Counted from the stretch's first letter, positions 23,393 through 35,835 are shown. The stretch: 64,000 bases of DNA from Ligula intestinalis (GCA_036362985.1 JAYGXS010000004.1:37712363-37776362); one strand, 5' to 3'. Notes: generated by a model not told the origin, from the sequence alone. A program made the numbers and translations.

Positions 23393-26380
23393 GTATATTC
23401 ACGTCTCGCAGTGGCACTGTCTTCCTGCTTGCACTACCGAGCTCCCTCCTGCTCCTCTCATGAAATTCGGCCAATCAAATATTTTCCGAAATCTCTGTTA
23501 ATGTGGACAGACAACCGTTAACCTGTGTCCTTTTTAAGGGAAGTATAAACGTATTTGCGTTCTTACAGTTCACTACCACTTGTCCCCTCACCCGTGGCCT
23601 TATTCGTTCTACTTCTTATGATCAATCGGCGCCTCGCTGAAATCTCTAACCCAATCTACTTCGCAAAATGCCGCGGGAAGTGTGAGGGAAGTGGGTGCGG
23701 TCAAATCTGTGTGTCCTGTTTTATTTCACGAAAACACTTTGGAGTGCTGCATAAAGTGGAGGGACTTAGGACATCAAAAGGCGGTCGGCAAACCACTGTA
23801 AAATCAAGCCGCTATAGTTCTTCGGGTTTGACTACCTCCTCTCCCCTCCCCTCAAACGACCAGCACCGACATGTTGAGTTTTGACGGTTCAAGCAGCTGT
23901 CCACTAGGGTTATGACTACTTGTCATAACTATCGGAACTTGCAGGGGTGATTAGGGAGGAGAGATTATAAGTGCTTCCACTCAGATAGACCTTCGTCTGA
24001 CATGCTTTATAGCGGATACTCCGAAGAAATTAGATTTTTCAATGGTAGGGCCTTGAATTGCTAAAATTTTTGTTAACTCACCTTAATTCGCTGTGTACTC
24101 ACTCGTACTGTTTCTTCGCTTTCCTTCGCTGTCTTCACAAGACCGAGCAACAGTCGCCCTGTAGACCTGCACCGCACGGTATCCAATTCACTACCTAGAG
24201 GACAACCTAAGCGACGTTCTTCCACCGGCCAGTTCGTCGCGTGAGGCTGATTAATTTTATCAGGTCGAAACCACCTAGGACCTAGGTGAACCTCTTTGGG
24301 GTCAAGCTTCTGACCATGCGGACGAAAACAATCGGATGAAGAAAGGTCGGCGTTGATTATTTTTATTGACAGTGGTCCGTTGGCTTCGACAAGGATCACA
24401 TTTACTCAGAAAAGGTTCGTTGGGACTTGTGCTTGAGTTATCCAGATCCCCTCTCCCCTCTGATCTTAATAGAGGGGTGAAGAAAATACTGTGTCATAGT
24501 AACTAGGGTTCGTGACCTGACACAGTGCCTAACCAGGCATTTTTTTGTCTTCCGTCTATGACGGTGTTGGTTCAGGCGTCAAAACGAATCGCACATCACA
24601 ATGTTTGACTGCCAAGGGCAGAGTTTCTGAAATGGCCACTTCAATATTATTTGCTATAATGGAAGAATACTATCCATTTCCCGGTCTGCATTTCACGGGG
24701 AAAGATCGGCTCTAAACTAGCTGCACTGACGGTCTCTCGTCATATCAGCTGACATCGGTAGTGCTCGTCTGCATGAGAGAAAGTGGTGTGCAACAATCCC
24801 AACGGCAAAACCGAGATGGCTCCTAGGCTCTCAACCCTAACTTAAAGCGTAAGTGCTCATTCGATCCTTACAAGCAGGACAGATCAGACTAAAATCTTTC
24901 ACCCCCACCCCTTTTCTAAAGCGGTAAACGTGTTCATAATTGCAGAAAGAGTAAATATTCCCTTATAACTTGCCATACTAACAGCCTAGGTACTAGCTAA
25001 AAGCCCCAGGCCATTACCCAAATCTTAACTATAGCCTTAGTCTCGACACTAATTCGACTTTTAAACATGACCGCAACCTTCACCCTACCGTTCACTTTAA
25101 CCTTAACTCAATCCGTATCCTAATTTTACTGGAATTTAGCGCAAAATCACGGGTGGCTTCTTCTCTCATGTCCTGCTACATAACTAATCTCTACCGATTT
25201 TAGCTTCAGTCTTCACAACCCGACTTTCACCCCCCCCTCTTCCAGTTAGCTGGCAACCATCCTAATCACAAATGCGTCCTATTGAGGGAGTCTACTCTGG
25301 CATTTCCATGTACACCGCTTCAAAAAAGTGGGGCATTGGTGCGAATTAAGCGTAATTGACTGATTGCGTAGAATCCGTCTGCATCGCTCGCGTACATCCT
25401 GAGTGCTGCACCCGTTATTAGCTGCAGCCTAGCACTTAACCCTGTTCTTTATTGAACAGGTGTTTGCGCACTGTGTGATGCCAATAGGCGCGGCCGCCCC
25501 CTCCCGCTCCCGGTTACAGCCAGTCCGTACAACTTTGATTATAACTTTTTTACTCGCCCTTTCATGTCTTTTTTTCCGTTCTTGTCGTCTGATGCGACCG
25601 AAACACTGTAGCTGACATGCCTAACTTTGTTGTTTTCTCTTTCAGCTTGTTTTGCCTTAGTGCCGTTTATGTATACACTCGTTTCGTGGGGGTGCGTGTG
25701 TGTGTGTATTATCTGAATTTCCAGCTTCCTCCTCACGCTCGCCGACTCTGAACTTTTCATTTGTATCTCCAACGACCTATTTTTACGGTGTCATCTATCA
25801 TGGTGACTGTACATCAAGTACTATCTGAAATAACACCCCTACTGCTGGTCTTTTTAAGGTTGCTTTGTTGCTTTTGGAAGATAAAACCCATGCAGTTGCT
25901 GAACCCTGTGCTTTTTTCAAAATAAGTAGTATTGCTTTTATTTACTCACACTACGGTGGAAGCCAGGTAGTTCACACAACCAAGCAACTGGCGTTGCAAG
26001 ATGGGATATCAATTCAATTGTCACGAAATTGCGTTACATTTTGAGCGCATTCAAGCCCCGAACGACTGTTCTGCTGGAGGTGGGAAGCAAGCCTCTGACG
26101 TACAGAGATACTGGCCAGTTGTAAGAAGACAAAGTGAGTTCCTTTCTTACAGTTGTCGGTCTCGAGACTCCTCTTCTTGACGGTGTCAACTGTCTGACGT
26201 TTGACAAAGTACTTCTGGAAAACATCTCGATTATCCTCATCGTTTGAAGGCGTTTTCTAACTTGAGGTTCACCTTGTGGCTTGATTGCATGGTTTAAATC
26301 TTTACTGCTTTTATTTCGAGCTTATGCTCCGCTGCCTACTCTACGCTCTCTGACAGCTGGCTTTTTGTTTTATTCGATAG
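23393..26380 (+). other. PACS intron 5
   Basis: 3.0 kb. Apart from a short GT run near 25690-25706, no repeat family or coding sequence is recognised. Confidence 0.6.
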
Positions 26381-26476
26381 GCTGATTTGCATTCGGTCGA
26401 ATCTGACATCAATCTGCTCTCAGGTCCACTGGCTGACGTCCAGTTCTTCGTAAACAATCTGGAACCAGGTGGTCGT
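26381..26476 (+). CDS. PACS: PACS exon 6: PLADVQFFVNN strand
   Basis: 32 codons, phase 0 on both sides, with acceptor TTCGATAG and donor GTGAGT. It encodes ADLHSVESDINLLSG then PLADVQFFVNNLEPGGR. This lines up with the vertebrate segment LPENIILVNTSDWQGQ, the first strand of the conserved middle domain. It joins exon 7 in frame. Confidence 0.78.
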
Positions 26477-27889
26477 GTGAGTCGGCGTTTTCCCCTTACA
26501 TGTTTATTCATTTTGCTGCTTGTCTTCGGATGCGAACCTCAAGACTTCTCGGTCCTGAATCCAATCAGGGTTTAAGGACTTTAGGCCGAGATTTAGCATT
26601 CCAATCTGGCAGGCGGAGCCTACCTTTCTGCCGTTCTGCTGATAATTTTACCAGAGTGTTATTTCTGTTGGTGGTCTTTCCGTTGTTATGCCAACGGCCT
26701 GATTGCTACACACATGGTAGTAGTGAATTGCCTACGGCATCAGTTGTCGTGTCGGCAGGTGGGCAAACCCGCATGATGGCTGCTAGCTCTCGTGCTTCTC
26801 GTTTTCCTTACTTGATCATGCTTCATCGGCCTTATCTCGAACTACAGAATTTTTCAGTTCAGGTTCACTTTTGACAGCTGACAGCACACCCGGCTTTTCA
26901 ACGCTTCGGCCGGGGCCCCAGTGGTCTTCTTTCTCGAACGTTCAACTGCCCACGTTACTTTCTATGGCCGCAACTGTGCTGTTCTAAATACCCATGGTCT
27001 TATAGTCAGTAAGGAAACAGCTGAAGAAATAATTCGGTTTAGATTTACGTGACAACCACAAATACTTAACATCCCCGCCATTGGTCCCCTGCTTCCGATG
27101 CAGAGATAGACATGGTCTCTCTACAAGAATATAAACGGGCTCCCCGTGCACTCATTTGTCGCCAATTGTAGAATTGGCTGTGAATTTATCCGGCAAGTTA
27201 AGCCCGATGAGTCGATAGTCGCGTACTTTGTAGGTGGTAATCGAGAAGTTACTAAGATCTCGCCTCTCCGACTAGCTAGGGAGGAAATTATCACAAACTA
27301 CTCAGGCATGAGAAAACTACTGCCTAACATCCAGTAGGGCTTAACCCATCACACGACGCCTGTCACAGAAGTCCACTACAATAACTGGTTAATATTCTTT
27401 GTAAGAATGCAGTGTAGCGGTTTCTAAGATGAACCAGGATTTGCGGAATGTCAGGATTGGCCTAACGTGCTGGCTTGCATATTCAGGAACGCGTAAAGAT
27501 GCGTGACAGGCAGGGATAACGGCATTGCCGTGCCTGATTTTCGAATAACGTGTTTACATTGATTCCTCCTGATCTTCGCTCTGATCGCCCTTTTGCGTGA
27601 TTGGAGTTTAGCTCAAGTTTTGTTGCTGTGCATTTTTTTTACATGGCACTTACCTCTGCACTGATAAGTAAAACTGAGTTAAGGAATTAAGACCTTCTCC
27701 TCATGCTAAGTGATACTTTCCTAAATGTGAGCATTTTCCTTAGAAAAAATGTATGTCATGGTCAATAGGCTCTCACCGATCGGTTGCAGAATTCACTCGG
27801 CATATCGTGCTTTAGGACTTTCTCCCGAGCCCCGCTAGCGACCACATCGGCTTGTAGTATACGCAGAAGAACATTACTGCCAAAGACCA

Positions 27890-27998
27890 TCTAGACTGGA
27901 ATGACCATTTCTGGCTCATTAGCCGTCATCAGCCAGGCATATTCAACTTGCAACCTTTTGAACAGAAGTTCAGTGCTCTAATCATTGCGCCACGGACT
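27890..27998 (-). ncRNA. tRNA-promoter SINE with hammerhead-like motif
   Basis: The minus strand begins with an A-box-like TGGCGCAATGATTAGAGCA (27974-27992) and a B-box-like GGTTGCAAGTT (27945-27955). Directly after comes CCTGG, CTGATGA, a GGCT/AGCC hairpin with AATG loop, GAAA, T-GGTC-ATT and CCAG. These are the hammerhead parts in order: stem I (CTGG/CCAG), CUGANGA, stem II, GAAA, a very short stem III and an NUH site (AUU). Unpaired c/a next to stem II weakens the case for activity. Pol III SINEs with hammerheads are known in schistosomes. Membership here is inference. Confidence 0.55.
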
Positions 27999-29286
27999 CG
28001 TTTTGCCGGCTTCGGTCGGGCATGTACACATTTTAAGGCGTATTCGCTACTACATTGTTTTCTCAGGCACAGCGCCCATGTTCACTTCCAGTTGTTCTAA
28101 TGGAGCAGGTATCTTGCAAGCCCGATAGTGGACCAACCCGTATAACAGTTAAGGAGGTCGTCCCCTTTGACGGTCAAACTATCGTGTGAAGTACTAATAA
28201 TTACATCAAATCCAGTACTGGATCTGTTGTGTATATTCAAGGTTCTCTGTGCATCGAAATCGAACCGCCGCTATTTTGACCAATCAGTACGTCGACTGCG
28301 CATCCGCTGTTTAAGTTCTATGCCACTTTGCAGATGTAGACAGGAGTTAGATAATCTCGGTGTCTTGACGTTAGTAAGACCAAGGTCGACCGGCGACGGA
28401 CTGACAACCCGTTCGCCGGAAGGTGAAGCCAGCACACCGTCTTCGCTATCCTCCTCAATTTCGCATGCTGATTGACCACGTGAGTGCAAGTTATCGTCAC
28501 TGCTATCAAGCACATGAGACAATGTTGATAGCATCGATAACTAATCTCGAAATTTGTATGATTTTTAGGCAGATTCGGCTTTGACAGCAAGCTCGTCTGT
28601 TTGCGGCGACCGGTAACTGTTATAATTTTTTATAATCTGTCATCTCTCCCTAAATCCCTCTCTTATTACTGCTTCTGCTCACGTAACTTGAATATTTTCA
28701 ACTTTTTTAGTCTTTCCTAGACGGCGCTGGCAAAAACAAGCCGTAGCCTTGGGCGAGCCTTTTGGCATTTTTAAGAGATTTAGTTATTTTTCCTCAACCA
28801 GATTGACAAAAGTTGGCTCTGCGGTGCTTTGTAGCAAACGACCTCTTGATGCAATAAGATATCTCAAACTACAAATCTAGTATTAGAGACGTTAGACGGT
28901 TTTTATTTTTTTCGGAACACGAGGTGCATTTTTGTCTTCTTAAAGCTGGCAAGTTAAGCACAACAGGCGATTACCTTATCCCATAATTGGTTTATGTCCC
29001 CCGTACTATCAAGTTCAACTTTTGTTGAAGCATTGTGGGTAAGGAAGGGAAGTCAAACAGCCCTACAGAAATGGAAATGCGGGATCGTGGTATACTCCTA
29101 CCAACGCTTGTCGGTTGCACAAAACATAGCTTATCTCCTTTTCGTGTGTCGTGATTTCCTGTTAAATATTTTAAACGCGGAATGTTTACACTCGAAACCA
29201 GCACTACCTGTAGTTCACATTGTAATTTATCGGAATGTCAAGATTCAAGCGCTCATTGCCTTACTTATATTAAGAAAGAGCTAAGG

Positions 29287-30450
29287 GCCTGCGGCACCTC
29301 GCGCATTGTTGTTCACTGGCAGTTGAGGTGCGCCTGATGGAGTAGGAAGAGAACAACCCGCTGCCCTCCTTGATGTTCTCGTCTGTCGCAAAGATGGCGG
29401 TGGCCTCAAGACAAAAGTACTCAGGAAAGCGACAAACACGATGCAATTACTGAAGTACAGCAGCAACCACCAAATCAGCCACAAACGCAGTTTTCTAAGG
29501 ACGCTCTATCGGCGGGTTGAGACGCACTGCAGCGAACCAGAAGATAACATTACCTCCGACGGGTGTTCAAAGAAACTAGCTACGCACGCAAATTCATCAA
29601 CCGGTGATTACGCAAACAAGATGGTCAACAAAGTCGCACCGACCCAAATATTTTGCGAGCGATCCCGTACGTCAAAAACGTCTTGGAGACCGTCAGCCAC
29701 CTTTTCGTACCATTTGGAGTTGGAGTCTAACACAGGCCGAAAGCAATCATAAGGCGCCATATAATGAAACCGACGAACCCACTACCACGTTTGGAAACAT
29801 CCGGAATCTTTTACAGGATCTGGTGCATTTGTGGGCTAAACAACTGTCGAAGAAACTGGCAGACTTCTCAACATGCGAATTGCTAAACAGGCGGCCGCAG
29901 TGCGGCACAGTGATGCCAATTCTCAAGTTGCGGCTCATTCGACCAAAGCCGGCCGCACAATCTAATTTAATGAGGTCGAAATTCTCGCAAGAGGTGACAA
30001 TCGCATGAGCCGGGAATTACTTGAGTCATGGTTCACGTATCCTCAATCCATATTTGGTGCTAAGACTCAATTCGGTCACAGCAATTCGCCACTTGAGGAA
30101 CGGACAGTCCACCGCGTCATCCTACGTCAACACCGTATGGCCGAGCATTCATCACACCCGACTCCACCACGCTTGATGAAAGTTCAGCAGGTCAGAGCCC
30201 GCATGCCGTTCAAGAAACTATCAACACTCAAGAAGACAATTACCGTTAATTGTTGTTGTATGTTTGCGGTAATGGCTGTATCCTATACATACTGCAAAGT
30301 CCTGTCTATACGCTACCCGTATCTGCTACTGCTCTCTGATAACGAATCTGCGACGGATCTCAAAACGTTAGGCGAAAAGAATTGTTGCCCCAGCAATCCA
30401 ATCATCTTCTTCTCAATTACTTTCTGGGACTCGCATGTTCGCTTGTATTG
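29287..30450 (+). mobile_element. PLE remnant (family A, plus): RT end to 3' terminus
   Basis: Reads LPFLDVLVCRKDGG at the RT end (near 29360), then KYSSNHQISHKRSFLRTL and RRVETHCSEPED, then a decayed endonuclease. The C-terminus is VAAHSTK, NEVEILARGDNRMSRELLESWF (two short blocks near 29930-30035). A hammerhead-like core (30331-30375) and the terminal module (30388-30450) follow. Multiple frameshifts. Homologous to the halves at 42.5-43.4 kb. Confidence 0.8.
30331..30375 (+). ncRNA. decayed hammerhead-like core, PLE family A
   Basis: CTGATAA, then GAATC-TGCGAC-GGATC as stem II, then CAAAACGTT. The G8 and G12 positions of a hammerhead core are A here. The copies at 42.6 and 43.4 kb keep one intact half each, so the ancestral element probably had CTGATGA and GAAACGTC. 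Confidence 0.5.
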
Positions 30451-30683
30451 ATATCCCAAGTTAAAGATTCAGCACTCGTTGGTAATTGGCCGACTCTCCT
30501 CGGCATCTTCGTAGATCCCCCTGATCTTCAAGGTTGTCTTAATTTAACGATCGGTTGCACTGTTTCCCGGAGCCTAACAAGTTCCATACTATCCGGAATG
30601 TTGAATACTCACTGTTTATGCTTTTCCTTCGCCCCAACTCACCCTCCCATCTACCACCGTATGTCTTTTCTCCCCCTTCTCAG

Positions 30684-31023
30684 ATGGCCGCCCTCGCTCT
30701 CACCCAGGCACACTGCGTAAAACTCACCTGTGTCTCCTCTTACGCTGAAGTGAAACAAGCCATGGGACAGCTGGCCTCCCTGAGTCACCGACATCTGGAG
30801 GAGGAGCGGACAGTTCGAGTCTGTGTGGTCGGTGGCGACAGTCTTCTCAACTCCGTCCTGAGGGCCTACGTTGAGCAGATGGGCTCCAAGCCCGAGACAG
30901 TGGCTGCTGCCTTCCGTTTCTACATGGTTCCCGTCTCGGGCTTGTACGTCGCTTTCTCTGCCACTGTCGGCACTGACGTTTGTAGGCGCTCCAGCTCCCT
31001 AACCCACCAGTCCCGCCAGACAG
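30684..31023 (+). CDS. PACS: PACS exon 7: conserved middle domain
   Basis: 113 codons plus one base, phase 0 in and phase 1 out, with acceptor TTCTCAG and donor GTTAGT. It encodes MAALALTQAHCVKLTCVSS, AEVKQAMGQLASLS, then VRVCVVGGDSLLNSVLRAYV and FRFYMVPVSGLYVAF. Vertebrate PACS has the same order: a short strand before a Cys-x-Cys segment, a helix, [21 protein letters not shown], then MRFLVIPLGSHPVARYLG. The first ATG is internal to the gene and is not an initiator. This is the longest well-matched exon. Confidence 0.9.
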
Positions 31024-31046
31024 GTTAGTGGCGGTCGGCCGTTCTG

Positions 31047-31088
31047 TTGTTTTTTTTTCTTTTTTTTTTTTTTCCCCCCCCCCCCCCC
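31047..31088. repeat. T-rich then C homopolymer tract
   Basis: A run of T with one C, then 14 or more C, just after the exon 7 donor. Prone to length error in assembly. Confidence 0.9.
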
Positions 31089-31588
31089 TTGGCATCACGT
31101 GTACAGTCGAGTGTGAACTATGCATCCCCGCTACAAGGCAAAGGGTCCCGCCGTCTGATTCTACAATTTTGGTACTTTCAGACGCTAACTGATCAAAGAA
31201 TCCTGTGTAAATTCTCTGGTCATCCAGAGTTGCTGAAGTTGAGGTGACGACGGCTGATAAGTCACAAATGGTCACCTCTCTTGTCTTTGTCGGTCCTCTA
31301 TCTTCTAGGCAGTTGGCCAATTGAAGAAGATTTTGTGATTACATCACGTCAGTGGCCTACAATTACGAATTTGCTCGTTTTGTGCTGTTATCTGAATGCC
31401 TTTGCCCGAGTTTCGACCACGCACAGTTCAAGGTCGCAAGTCCACTTTAAAATGCATGGCAGCACCTTCCGGTTTTCTGTTTTCCGAACTGAACTTGCCG
31501 TTCGTCTGCAAGTAAGGCGTACGATGAATATACTACTGATGAATTTGTGGGCTTTTTCTGATATTAGTTGGATATTTAGGCAGATGTG

Positions 31589-31698
31589 AATAATTCATCG
31601 GGCCCAGTTGTGAAAAACTCGGTGAAATTCGAATCCACGCCAGCAAGGGGAAGGATTTAGTATAGCAAACTTTCTGGCCAACTGAGCTTCGAGGCCTC
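31589..31698 (-). repeat. tRNA-derived SINE, copy 2
   Basis: The minus strand has GCTCAGTTGGCCAGAAAG (A-box region), GGATTCGAATTTC (B-box), and the same tail as copy 1 (GTTTTTCACA, then GAATTATT). Diverged from copy 1. Confidence 0.6.
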
Positions 31699-32479
31699 CC
31701 TCTCCCTAACAGCCGTGATTTTAATCACGTTGACATATTTTGCCTGTGCATATACTTTCCGTAACTGACGTTCACACATTTTTGGCCTTAAATAAAGGAC
31801 TTTGTTCTCCTTTTGAAACCATTTTCGTTCTTAAGCCTTTTGATTTTCTTAAAAAAAACGTTGCTAGCCTGGAATATGTTCCCTGACACAAACCTCTGCA
31901 GGTTTAGTCCGAAAATTGATATAGGGCGAACATCTCGCAGCCGCAATATGTATCAGCACAGAATTACCCTTTAGCTACTGCCTGTGGCTGGTATGTGGTA
32001 AATAAATCTGTGCTTACATCGAGGCCCTCATCTAGGGTTGTGCCACATACGACCTTTCGACCGTCGCGAGCGTCGTCGCATCCACAGTAGGCCTACGAAG
32101 TGTACGCAGCACCGTTGACTAAAGATAGTTGATAACCTCATAGCAAGTCAGACTTGCGAGACATTTACCACCTCATTGTCCTCCCCTCCCTGCAATTACA
32201 TGGCTTCGATGGCAAAACACCGCTCGGATAGGAGTTAGGGCACAGTGGCTACCAGGGCCAATCGGTTCGCTTACATATGCTACACACGATCTCTTGCCAG
32301 ATAATGTGCTATGATTTCTTAGAAGGGCAACTAGGATCTCACTTCGTTAAAATGTCACATAGGCCACATTATAAAAGAGCCGCTGAACCCTTGAATACAC
32401 GTTTTAACACCAATCGTCCTATGTGCATATTTATCACTGGATAAGGAAGAATTTTCGAGCACCGGATCAATAGATTTAT

Positions 32480-32525
32480 TGTCCTGAGCTTTCGAACTTT
32501 TGCAGGTGTCCATCTTCAGAGGTGA
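32480..32525 (-). ncRNA. hammerhead-like core, PLE family B left arm
   Basis: Minus strand: CACCT, CTGAAGA (fits CUGANGA), TGGACACCTGCAAAAGTTC, GAAA, GCTC, AGGACA. GGAC/GTTC gives stem II, CCT/AGG a minimal stem I, and G-C at 15.2/16.2 with A-U gives the very short stem III typical of PLE hammerheads. Confidence 0.6.
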
Positions 32526-33600
32526 GAAGTAGCAGCAAAACTAGGGTAATTATAGTGGCCATAGACCAATCAACTGTCAGAAATTATCAGGTTGTGGGGG
32601 CGTTAGAAGCATCTATCAAAAGGGGCGGAAGAGGAAGGCAATTAGCTGTCAGTGGAACTGGGGGGCAATTGTAATGGTATACGCTGATGAGCTGACCGTG
32701 GGGCAGGGGGTCATGAACAGCAATTAGTGAGGCAACTTGTCACCCGATCGAGGGTCCAGGCAACCCTGCCTCCTCTTCTGGTCGGCTCGTCGTGGGATCT
32801 TCGTTTGCAATCCTTACGTTCGTTTTGGTCTTGTTTCCTCCTTCGCTCTCATAATGGCGCGAGACTTTGTAGGCCGCGGGGAGGTCCAGATGCCTGTTGT
32901 TGCAGTTGGCATCTGAGTACCATACCTCAAGCATCAGCCTTTCAGATTTTGAGTTTCCTTGGCCTACGATGGTTGGTCCTTGAAGATCGAAGTCATTACC
33001 AGTCTATGCGACGTGTGCTGCAAGTTGAGAGGTTGGGTCTAGCCACCCAGCTGCCCGTTTGTGCTCGTGATGGCGGATCTGCAATTTGCGGCCTGTTTCT
33101 CCAACGCAATTGCAGTCTCCCTCGTTGCAAAGTATCTTGCAGACAACTGCAGAGGTTTCTGTAGGAGGCAGTCTGTCTTTTGGTCGCATCACCCGCCGGC
33201 GTATTGTCGCCTGCGGTCGATTGGCTATGCCTACACCAGCAGGTTGCAACAGTCGTGAGACTGCTTCGGAGACCCCTTTTATTTATGGAATGGCTCTCCA
33301 GACTTCGGGTTGTTGTTGCACTGGCCGTCGTCTGTTCATTCGGCGCCTGCTCTGTTTGATAAATGACTTTGGGTATCCATTTGCTCGGAAGAGTTCCTGA
33401 AGGTATTTTTGTTCAGCTCTTCTGGCGGCTGGTGTGCTGCAATGTGTATACCACTATAATTGCCCCCGACTCCACTGACAGCTAATTGCCCTCCTCCCCC
33501 GCCCCTTTTGATAGCTGCTTCTAACGCCCTGACAACCTGATTATTTCTGACAGTTGATTGGCCTATAGCCACTGTAATTACCCTAGTTTTGTTGCTTCTT

Positions 33601-33645
33601 CTCACCTCTGAAGATGGACCCCTGCAAGAGTTCGAAAGCTCAGGA
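33601..33645 (+). ncRNA. hammerhead-like core, PLE family B right arm
   Basis: The plus strand keeps the same boxes as the left arm (CTGAAGA at 33608-33614, GAAA at 33634-33637, then GCTCAGG). Stem II loop bases differ slightly (CCCCTGCAAGAG), so the core is conserved while the loop drifts. Confidence 0.6.
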
Positions 33646-35289
33646 CAATAAATCGATTGATCCAGTTGTTGACAAGTCTTGTTCCTTATCCATGCAGACG
33701 CAAACATTTTCATTTATTCGGGATATTTAGCACTATTCATGAAACCTGAATTATCTTTCCGCCTGCCAATTTTTCAAGACACGTCATCAGAAGTTCGAAA
33801 CGCCTCAAGTTTTTTTATTAATGAAGAATAACCCGACGTTCCGTGCGGTTGGATCTTTCAGTGTCTCCCTCTCTCTTATCCTTCTCATTAGCATCATCCC
33901 ATTCTCTGAGGCTGCTATTTATCTGACCCCGGTAGGAAAATGTGCTTAGATTTACAGAGATATCTCGGATCATTCGGAAACTGGCCCAAAAGTATCTCGA
34001 CCAATATTCCCAAACGATTTACAGTCAAATGATTAAAAAGTAATAATGCGGTGCTTCGAAATATCAATTTTGTTTGGAAGGCAAAAGCGGCGAAAACTAC
34101 ACAAATCGTAAAACCTGCCCATAAGAAAGCTGATTTGGTACAACAAAACAAATTGAGCAGTGTTTAAAAATATTAGCCAGACAGGTTTGCACTGAAATAT
34201 CGTACAAGAATTGGCGTACTGCAAAGTATAGCGGTTAGTCAACAGCCTACAGTTGTAGCCTGGATTCCTACTCATTCGCGGACTGGAAATTGAAAACATG
34301 AATGGAATATTATTAAGTGATATTACGTTGTTTATAAATGCATATTTTTCTAAAACATTTCCCATATTAGAGATCTCTTGGACATTATTTCTCATACAGA
34401 TGGTTGTCTGAGCCGTATTCGTATACTCACCCAAACAGGAAATAGCATCGGCATTGGTAATGCTGTGGAACGATTTGAAAACTTTCACCAATAAATTACC
34501 CCATACCAAAGCGCTCGCATAGGTTATTTCGCTGACGGATCTCTACGTAAATAATCGTTCTTATTTCCCTGAAACATTTTTTCTCTCCCTCGTTCACTGC
34601 TACTCTTCTATCCGTGGCGTTTCTAAATTACTCGTTAAAGAAAATTAAACCACACATTAGGTATCTCACCAGATGCTTAAGTGTTGACAGTCACATTTTG
34701 GCGGGCCTTTCCCGGTGGTGTACGGGGTAAAGCGAAGCGAAAAAGTTGGAATGTTTAAACAAAGGATTGCCTGTTGCACATGTGACTTTTCAAAGCCGGT
34801 AGAACGTCTAGTTTTCTAAAAAATTCTTGCGTGTTTGTTTTCACCCTGCTTCATTTGGTTTCTGCGAAGAAGTCGAATGCGCAAACTCCGTCTAGAACAG
34901 CTATTAGCACAGGAAATTGTCCGAATATGCAGTAATCTTTAGTTCCGCTCAAATTAGTAAAACATTTGATTGTTACATTATTTTTAAAGCCATTCTACAT
35001 GTAAAGTGAACATTTTTTGGAACGCATCAGGTAAATAAACATAATCCAAGACGCTTAGGTGCCTGCAATTGATACTCTAAATTTGTTTCATTACGTTGCA
35101 TAGTATGGTACACTTACATTGCATTACATTACCGATTGGTAATATAAACCCTGAAATATGTTTTTTCTAGCGGCTCATGCTGACGTAGTTTCTAATCGGA
35201 ATTACATACTAGCAAAAAGTACTTGGTACAAAACACTTTGCCGTATCGTAATAGTAGCGAAAATTCGATTCACAGGTGGTGGACGTTTT

Positions 35290-35835
35290 TCCTCCTTTTG
35301 ATTTTACCGTATGTTTAGTCGTTTAAACGACTAATTGTGTATTCATGGAAATCGGGGGTGGTTTCTGGAGCCACTACTTTTTTGAATCATACAGTTATAC
35401 AGATTTAAAAATGCACATTTTAGAGTAGAAGCTGGTGCGACGGCTCACATCCTGTCCCGCCTTATTTACGCGAACTTATAAATCACGTTCTAGGTAAGCG
35501 GAAATTAATTAGTAAATTTTTTTCCTTCGCATTAATACCTTTAAGTAGCGAAACACGCGCCAATGCGCACATTAAATTCGCGGTCATCCTTTGTATTGGA
35601 AATTTATTGAATGCAAGAAGAGCTTGTCTTTCGCGTAGAATGCACACTTTGTTTGCACACTAACTTAAATGCCTGCTCAGCCTGAGATGGGCGCGTAACT
35701 AAAGTAAATGAACAGCGTCGGACTGTCTTGTCTTTGGTCATCATACTGTACCAGCTTGATAATTTATGCTCTGTTGGGACTGGAAAGCCTGCCTCATTCT
35801 TTAATCTAGAATTTTGGTGATATTAATTACGCATG
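35290..35835. repeat. dispersed AT-rich repeat, copy 2
   Basis: Same-strand counterpart of 11186-11705 with several collinear anchors. No coding potential seen. Confidence 0.6.

Larger units (their letters stand above)
26477..30683 (+). other. PACS intron 6
   Basis: 4.2 kb. Contains a SINE with hammerhead-like core (27890-27998, minus) and a PLE 3' remnant (29287-30450, plus). Nothing is recognised in 26477-27880 or 28000-29280. Confidence 0.65.
32456..33700 (-). mobile_element. PLE remnant (family B) with inverted terminal arms
   Basis: The minus-strand core (about 33410-32750) reads an ANGYPKSFIKQSRRR-like block, GVSEAVSRLLQPAGVGIANR, then VVCKILCNEGDCNCVGETGR, a decayed GIY-YIG (CVG for YIG), and HHEHKRAAG. 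The RT is missing. Each side has an inverted arm of about 200 bp (32480-32690 and 33440-33690), each ending in a hammerhead-like core and ACAATAAAT. The arms mirror each other nearly base for base. Confidence 0.8.

Noticed and set aside
23151..23501. 116-codon plus-strand frame overlapping exon 5
   Set aside because: Pyrimidine-rich intron translation. The PACS match and the in-frame join to exon 6 are in a different frame.
33915..34509. Minus-strand frames up to 158 codons in an AT-rich stretch
   Set aside because: No recognisable domain, no repeat partner, composition like the surrounding intron. Not supported as a gene.
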